From: Tribonema minus
Lineage: Eukaryota > Sar > Xanthophyceae > Tribonematales > Tribonemataceae
DNA length: 64,000 nucleotides
Direction: 5' to 3'
Assembly: GCA_017506865.1 (NCBI GenBank)
Contig: JAFCMP010000046.1
Coordinates: 1,116,001 to 1,180,000 of the forward strand
This document shows positions 57,548 to 64,000 of the stretch, in pieces (the stretch's first letter is position 1; the number at the start of each line of letters is the position of its first letter). The notes below the pieces were generated by a model that was not told the DNA's origin, searched no databases, and saw only the letters and a list, made by a program, of their open reading frames with translations. Both the position numbers and the translations under genes were made by a program.

Positions 57548-60500
57548 TTAGGCGAAGTCCACGAACTTGACTTGGTGCACCAGCGGGTTGTCCTTGCACG
57601 CCAGCTCAATTCCGTACTTGATCTTGGGGCTGCCACTGCACGAGCATGAACATCAACACCATGGTTGAACAAACATCAGCATCAGAGAAGTGATCCCTCA
57701 GCAAAACACAGTTGAAAATGAGTGTGTGTGCAAGTCAAACATGCACCAGAGTTGTCTGAATGCAGTAATCACTGTGCTCAGTGTCTACAACTTGAGGAGC
57801 GCTGCCTGTGTGTGAGCCAGACTTCAAGACATGAGACCACTGAAGTATACAACCATCATTGCTGGTAAGGCAATGTTGACAAGCGTGATGATGTACTGCA
57901 TTGGACGTCCTGATGCAGCTTCAAATGATCTGAACATCAGTGTGCCATTCACAAAGCTCAAATAAGAGAGAACACAGTTGATTCTTGTGGTTCAAACGCG
58001 CAACTTCAGTGTTGACGCAAGTAAGTGAGCAGGCTCATTTCATGGCAAGCTTGGCATTGTTCACTTGTGGCAGCAAACACTAGAACATCATGCTAGATGC
58101 TTGCAGTTGACACTGCGCCACACCTGACATCACCCCGCACCATCAAAGGTACATCACTATGACATCTCAAGGTGTGATGCATTCCCTTTCAGTGATTTGC
58201 AAAACTCCAAAATTTCATGCCGCATGCTAGCGATGCTAAACCCTGGCTCCAACTCACCTGTACCCTAGGGTGACGACGCCATCAAACACGCTGACCACCT
58301 TCACCTGGCCATTCATGGCCTTAATGGCAGGTCGGATGGGTTCCAGAATCGACTCCACCACGTCTGCCGTCACCTGAGCAAGGCCACCTCCATCCTCCTC
58401 CACACGCACAACCTGTGCAGCAAGAACACAAGATTGTCAGGCATGACTCAATTTGTAGAAGTAGAGCTAACGAGTATTTGTTGCAGAGGACTAGGTATGC
58501 TTTGATGTTGAACTAGTATGCATCCATTTCAGTGGTGTACAAACTGCCCATCAACCACACATGATGATCAGGAAGGGTGGCAAGTTAGTTGGTCCACATT
58601 AATATTCTGGAGGCCAACTCATCGAAACGCCAGGTGCTTGCAGATAGGCATCCCCAAATGCATTGGCTGCTGCCACGTCGTGACTCAACTTCAACACAGA
58701 CAAGTTCAACATGGACAACTCTCCACCACAATCACGCGTCATGTTACACCTGGGCAAGGGCACTCCTGTTCTCGCATCATTCAAGACTCAGCAGCAAGCG
58801 TTGAGTGAGAAACCAACCGAATACTCCAGGAAAAATGTTCTTTTGGTACCAGACAGCAGCTTTACGCCCACTGCCTGCAAAGCGGATTAGTCTACCTCAC
58901 GGTCAACACTCTCATGAGTTATTGATACTAGCACTTATAAAACATGCAGGACAGCACTCGATCGCACTACAATTTTAGTTAGGTAGGCATCACCAAAGGT
59001 TAACTAATTTTTAATGATACGCACCCCGCCAAGATTCTCGAAGTTCTCCTTGAGCACCCTCTCAATGCCCATCTGCATGGTCACCGTGCTGCTGGGGCAG
59101 CTGCCACAGGCGCCCTGCAGTGCCAGCGAAACGACCCTGCAACAAGACAACGGGCACAGTTTCATCGGTGAAAGGTGAATGCTGAGCCACCGTGCATTGC
59201 ACGCACTTGACGAGGTTGCAACGCCGGAGAAACGACCCTGCAGCAAGAAAATGAGCACAGTTTCATCGGCGGACGGTGAAAGCTGAGCCACCATGCATTC
59301 CACGCACTTGAGGAGATGAACTGCGTTTGTGTGCGGGCATGCAGATGAGCATCATCAAGCACAGGCACGTTTGTGTGCAGCTGTGTGCAAGCCACTAGGG
59401 CGGCGGTACGTATACCAAGTAAACACAAGCTAATGCAGAAGTGGCACCATGCATAAGACAAGCATTCGAATTGCTGTTTGTGAAGTTGAGGTTGCACACA
59501 GTCACAGCCTCTGTCAACACTCCGCTGCAAAGTTCCACTGCAAGGTGATGAAGCGGCGGAGCCTGTGCCGTGCCGCCAAGGAGCGGTGCACAAATTACTG
59601 TGTGTCTTCTTGCTGTGAATTTCAGTGTTCAACACCACTGCGTATGAACCAAACATGCGCATACCTGGTCTCCTGGTCCACCGCCACCACTCTGCAGTTG
59701 CCCCCATCGGCAATCAGGTAAGGCCGCACTTCATCCAGCACCTGCATACGATGTGATGGCGTGAACGTTCAGCGTGCAGTAAGTTCAAGTTAAAGTTGCC
59801 AATCACGTACGGCCGTATCCAGCACCTGTGCGACACATGATAATGAAGTGATGGAGTGCAGTTTCAGCACGTGCAGTAACTTCAACTGAAGTTGCCTGGT
59901 GCGACGCGATGCGAGCGCGACGTCCAACCAGTACTGCATGGCCCGGAAGCGTTGCGCCCTCAGGCAGCTCAAGACACCATGTATAAGATACAAGTGTTGC
60001 GCTGTCGCAAGTACAAATTCCAGCTCTGTTGCTTCCACAGCTCCCACTGGTCAAGCGGTAAGCTTAGCACGCAGGCGTGCATCTTCCAATGTCGTAGGCA
60101 AGACAAAATCTTAGATCCGAGCACACTACTCAGCAACAGCTGCCAGCTCGTGTCATACTAAACCATAGAGCCTGATGTTGACGTTCTGCCAAGCTTCAAT
60201 GAGCATACACCTGCCCCCGCACTGGCAATGGCGCCAGCGCACCGAGCCTGGTCGAGAGTGTTCACAGCGCAGCCAAGAGCACATTCTAGTCAGCAGCTGC
60301 AACCTCAAGACTCCAGGGATGACCAGACTGACAGTATACATACGGCACGCACCTTGTCCACATTGTCAATGGTGAAGTCCAGCGCCCTGCACTCCAGTGG
60401 CTCCGCGCCAGTGCCCAGCAGCTCCTGAGGCGTGGTCATCTGCTGAGGCGTGGTGACCTCCTCTGGGCGCGGTGTGACGGTTGCTGCCGTCTGCTGGTTG

Positions 60501-63500
60501 ATCACTGCTGACCAGTCGTCGTTCTCCACTGACGCCTGCAGATTCGCCCTCCTGGTTTCGCTGTCAAGGTCTTGCGCCTCCAGCTGCATGTCATGAAACA
60601 AAAGTCAATGAGGTTGGACTTGGCTTTAGCATGCAGTGCCAATAGCTTGATGACATTTGCGTTGCTGACAAGTTGCACTTGATGCTGCATGAGCTTTTTG
60701 CGCAGTTGTTGCAGCGTCTGTGTATACATATCAAAGCGCACACACACGTTTATTCATGAAAGCAGCAGGACACACAGGGCACTCGTCTATCATCACAAGG
60801 CACCTATGCGCTCAAGGACTGTCTTCAACACGCTGAGTTGTTGGCATGCAATACTTGCAAACACTGCAGGGTAAACTGGGGCAGAGGTACGCTGTTTGGC
60901 ATATAGAATGTCGAGTGATCTCAGGAAATTTCTCACCTCATCCACCAGCGATGTGTCAGCGATTGCCTTCCTCATCTTCAACTTCATCTCCTCGTAGGAG
61001 CCCCGCTGCTCAGCAGCCATTGCGGATGCTGCGTCCTGCTCGAATTGACATCAACATATACCAATGACATGTATGTCGATATGTCACCGTCAGTACACAC
61101 AACAACAAAACTATACGGGAGTGCAGTGGTTGAGGCTGGTCATGCTTCACACGCAAGCAAGTACACAGGTGCTAGACCATGCTTTGCCTGCACCAACAAG
61201 AGACCGTTGCACAGGTCGTGAAATTGCTGACATGGCGAAATCACTGTAAAGGGAAGCCTAACAAGCATTGGCGCATCCATGAACAGAGCTGTAACTGTCC
61301 TGCTTCTTGACCTGCACTCTGAGGCTTGCTACACATGCTGAGCATAAATGCCATCCTTCTGATGCCAACAAAGTGTCAACTTTGGCCCTGATAATAAACG
61401 TAGCGGACTCCAGCAAAGTGTCGTGTTGGCCGCGCACGTTGCACCCATGTGGTATGTGACATGACACATGACGAACCCCTGCCCTTTCACGTTGCACAGA
61501 CAAGTCTTTTCTGCCCCCCAAGCAACATGACATTGATTGAACTACGAGCTGCAGCCACCATATGCAATGGCATTCACCCTCATTGCATAACCTCAGAGGT
61601 CTGCGCCTCCTCTGTCAGTATCTACACGCATGATTCAGCCTCGACACACCACAAATTCATGAATTTACTTGATTGTCTGCGCCCATTCATCGCCCCGCGC
61701 GTTGCCTGCAGGCACCTCCCAGCACAGCATGAATTCATGAATTACCTTGATTGTCTGCGCCCATTCATTGCCTGGCGTGTTGCCCTCGGGCACGTCCTCA
61801 GCAGCCGCCAGCCACTGCTCGCGCAGCGCTTCCATCTCCGACCGTTTTGGGTAGCGAAACGACTGGATCCTGGCCAGTGCCACCTGGCACACATTTGAGC
61901 AGTGTAATGTGTCATTATTTACTGTAGTTTGAATCTGGTGTAAGAAGCATGTGGCATGCTTGCATACCCGTACATTTGAAAATTGGCGACAATGGTGCCG
62001 CAGTGCTTATATACATACCATAAGAAGGCTATATTTCCGGTTTACAAAAGCGGGTTGTTGTGCGCCATGTAGGTGAGCTGTTTGACACAAATGTGTACTG
62101 TCATATACAACCAGCCAGTCCGGGCACTGCTAGTGCAGACATGCGACCGTGCTCAAAATGAAGTTAGAGCAGACAGCAGCGTGGAAATCTCTATATGATT
62201 AATGACATACACACGACAGTGCAGTGTGAATGCACAATCAAATGCATGAAGCAGACTTTGAAGCATGAGGACACCAGCAGTGATGCAATGGCGTGAACTA
62301 CCTTGTTGGGGCCTTCATTCTGGAGGTGGCACTGCAGGCTGATTGCCACGTTCCGTGACATGCCAACAAAGGCCAGCTTCCCGTTTGCGCCGATCACAGA
62401 GTACACAGCTGCTATCTTACTGTTGCCATACTGCTTCAGCCACTCCGTCACACTGAGAAGGCAAGAGCGCGAGCAGAAATCATGAGCATGCATGCGTCAC
62501 GTCAAAGAAAATGGATATACAGAGGGGAAAGGGATCTGGATCACTAACCCGTCAAACCATTTTGAGACAACAGCTCAAGCTGATGCATTGACTGACAGAC
62601 GTTGATTGTGAAAAGTCTGACCTGCTCGTTACCAATGTCCAGCAATGCCAGCATGCATGCATAATGCTCCGCACACACAGATGGATTGCCAGCCTCTTTC
62701 TTGAACAACATTTACTGTGTAAACGAAGCGACCCTGGGAATTACGACAAATCTAATTGTTGCCGATCATCAGTAGGCTTCGACAGGAACCTGACATGTGT
62801 AGGTGCAAACAGCCATCACCAGATCCGCCATCGCAAGCACTCATGACAGAGTGCCATGTGCAGTTCTCGGAAGCACCGCATCAATGGGTTATCCGCTGCA
62901 TGAAGTCGAGGCCACATGGATGCCCAGTGCTGAGCAGACCTTCCTACAGGACTGCCATGTCGCGCCTGCATCTATGGTCTACACGTGCATGTTGAACGCG
63001 GCCTCCAAGCACACTGAAAGGTGACTTCAATGCACACCATAATGCAGATAACAAACTATGATGTAAGCAACTCCTTAGGCGCAATTTTACCCATAGGGCA
63101 CCACCGCATTGTTTCAGCTTTGTTGCACACTCTATGCGCAATCACCCAGTGCAGTTACCAGCGGCTGCAAGACCTGTCATTGCACTCAACTTGTGATAAT
63201 TTATTCTGTGCTTCTGATTGATGATTTTTGCACATATAGCAAGACACAAGTTTCATACACATTGCTGGTGGTGCTGCAGTTGTGAAAACACACGGCTGAT
63301 TGACCTCAGAAGTGTGCAAGCTCTCTATATAGTCATATCCAAACTTAGGTGGCAAGAATCCAAATTACAAAAGTACGCTGCTGATGCAACCATGACCCAG
63401 AGGTTCGCTGTCACCATAATTTGGATTCACTGGGAGCCACGCAACCACATGTAATCATCCCTATGATACCGCTGAGGTCACATAGCATACACACTACGCA

Positions 63501-63601
63501 CCTGTAGGACCTGTTGCCAATGAACTCCTCCCCCCCCGCTGCTGCGCCTTTGCTGGTTGCGCCGTGGTCCTCCTGGTCGCCATAAAGGAAGTCATGCAGC
63601 C
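57548..63601 (-). CDS. GIY-YIG domain plus NFU iron-sulfur scaffold protein, 5' partial
   Basis: Nine exons, all in phase, about 383 residues visible: 63502-63601, 62302-62452, 61746-61883, 60937-61035, 60353-60583, 59665-59741, 59025-59136, 58258-58412, 57548-57635 (TAA). Exons 1-3 give a degenerate GIY-YIG domain, IAAVYSVIGANGKLAFVGMS then RNVAISLQCHL, ending EDVPEGNTPGNEW. This resembles the N-terminal domain of plant GRXS16 (VPPGN-x-GN). After an acidic, Thr/Pro-rich linker comes an NFU domain: VLDEVRPYLIADGGN, then LQGACGSCPSSTVTMQMGIE with the CxxC cluster ligands. A second NFU-like domain lacking CxxC follows (ILEPIRPAIKAMNGQVKVVS), ending VKFVDFA. The tandem domain with a degenerate second copy is typical of plastid NFU1-3, which pass Fe-S clusters to photosystem I and other targets. 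The transit peptide should lie beyond 63601. Confidence 0.88.
59125..59320 (-). repeat. Tandem copy of an NFU exon acceptor region
   Basis: GAAACGACCCTGCA and AGCACAGTTTCATCGG/GGCACAGTTTCATCGG recur with a 101-bp period (junctions at 59137 and 59238). It spans the head of the CGSCPSS exon and the adjacent intron. Confidence 0.93.
59712..59830 (-). repeat. Tandem copy of the NFU VLDEVRPYL exon head
   Basis: CAATCAGGTAAGGCCG ... ATCCAGCACCTG recurs as CAATCACGTACGGCCG ... ATCCAGCACCTG, 84 bp apart; the copy lies in the intron. Confidence 0.88.
61650..61790 (-). repeat. Tandem copy of NFU exon tail and donor
   Basis: On the minus strand, GAATGGGCGCAGACAATCAA plus G/GTAATTCATGAATT recurs 78 bp downstream as the same block with the donor changed to GTAAATTCATGAATT; functional donor at 61745. 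Confidence 0.93.
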
Positions 63602-64000
63602 CTGCGCAGGAAGCACATCGATAGCATGACCATGTACCATCAGTCCAGCGGGACAGCTGATGAACGGACAGATGATGGTGCTCCAGCACAAGCATGAATA
63701 TATTTGGATGGACTTCAATAGTCTTCAATAGTGACTGCAAGTGCCGCCCGTCTGTCTCATGCCAACCCGTGATCTGCTGATGTGCTATCGTCCAGAAAGA
63801 CAGGCAAAAATGTCTAGTCTTTGCAGAGAAGCGTCACTGTGTAGCTGTGGCACTTCAACTCCACTCGCGGCGCAGGGATGCGAAGAGAAAATCCACCAAA
63901 GATGAACACTGGCAGCTGTTCATGATGATGCTTGAGATTGTGATCAAATTGGTGCTGATTTGAGTGAGGCTTCAGGTCCAAGCAACAGGTCTCTGGAATG
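63602..64000. other. Upstream intron of the NFU gene, no exon seen
   Basis: The first visible NFU exon starts in phase 1, so a coding exon must lie further upstream. I could not recognise it in these 400 bp. Confidence 0.4.

Noticed and set aside
58800-58868. Minus-strand frame AVGVKLLSGTKRTFFLEYS as an NFU exon
   Set aside because: The flanking NFU exons join directly in phase and match the family spacing; inserting this would break the domain boundary.

Overview
The window is nuclear DNA of a eukaryote, most likely a unicellular green alga (Chlorophyta, chlamydomonadalean type). The evidence is many short exons with GT-AG and a few GC-AG introns, a two-domain plastid-type NFU protein, a phytocyanin-like blue-copper protein, and interstitial (TTAGGG)n tracts. 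From memory, TTAGGG replaces TTTAGGG/TTTTAGGG as the telomere repeat in the Dunaliella and Haematococcus lineages, so one of these is my best guess; this is inference. Genes were read by hand-splicing. For most genes every junction keeps the reading frame, which supports the models.

Layout, left to right. 0.37-0.92 kb (+): last two exons of a SUMO-family gene. 2.54-2.85 kb (-): a leucine-rich-repeat (LRR) exon. 3.3-6.5 kb (-): a gene with an R3H-like and a CCCH-like zinc-finger segment. 7.2-8.4 kb: a deleted hAT transposon with intact ends and a perfect 8-bp target-site duplication. 8.5-20.4 kb (-): a large LRR protein of about 15 exons. 20.6-23.6 kb (+): a secreted Cys-rich/cupredoxin gene, divergent from the LRR gene. 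25.5-30.0 kb (-): a coiled-coil protein with an RG/Gly-rich tail. 30.3-53.3 kb (+): a complete 28-exon gene for the E1 subunit of mitochondrial 2-oxoglutarate dehydrogenase, divergent from the coiled-coil gene. 54.9-56.2 kb: a secreted heptad-repeat coiled-coil ORF with broken direct and inverted copies. 57.5-63.6 kb (-): a GIY-YIG + NFU iron-sulfur scaffold gene whose 5' end lies outside the window.

The genes are housekeeping genes with no operon-like logic. The most unusual signal is structural. At 14 or more exon edges in three genes, a short block spanning the splice junction (exon tail plus donor, or acceptor plus exon head) is repeated in tandem inside the neighbouring intron. In several cases telomere repeats sit at or next to the duplication. 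This looks like telomere-repeat-associated double-strand-break repair that keeps duplicating exon edges and leaves decaying splice-site copies in the introns.
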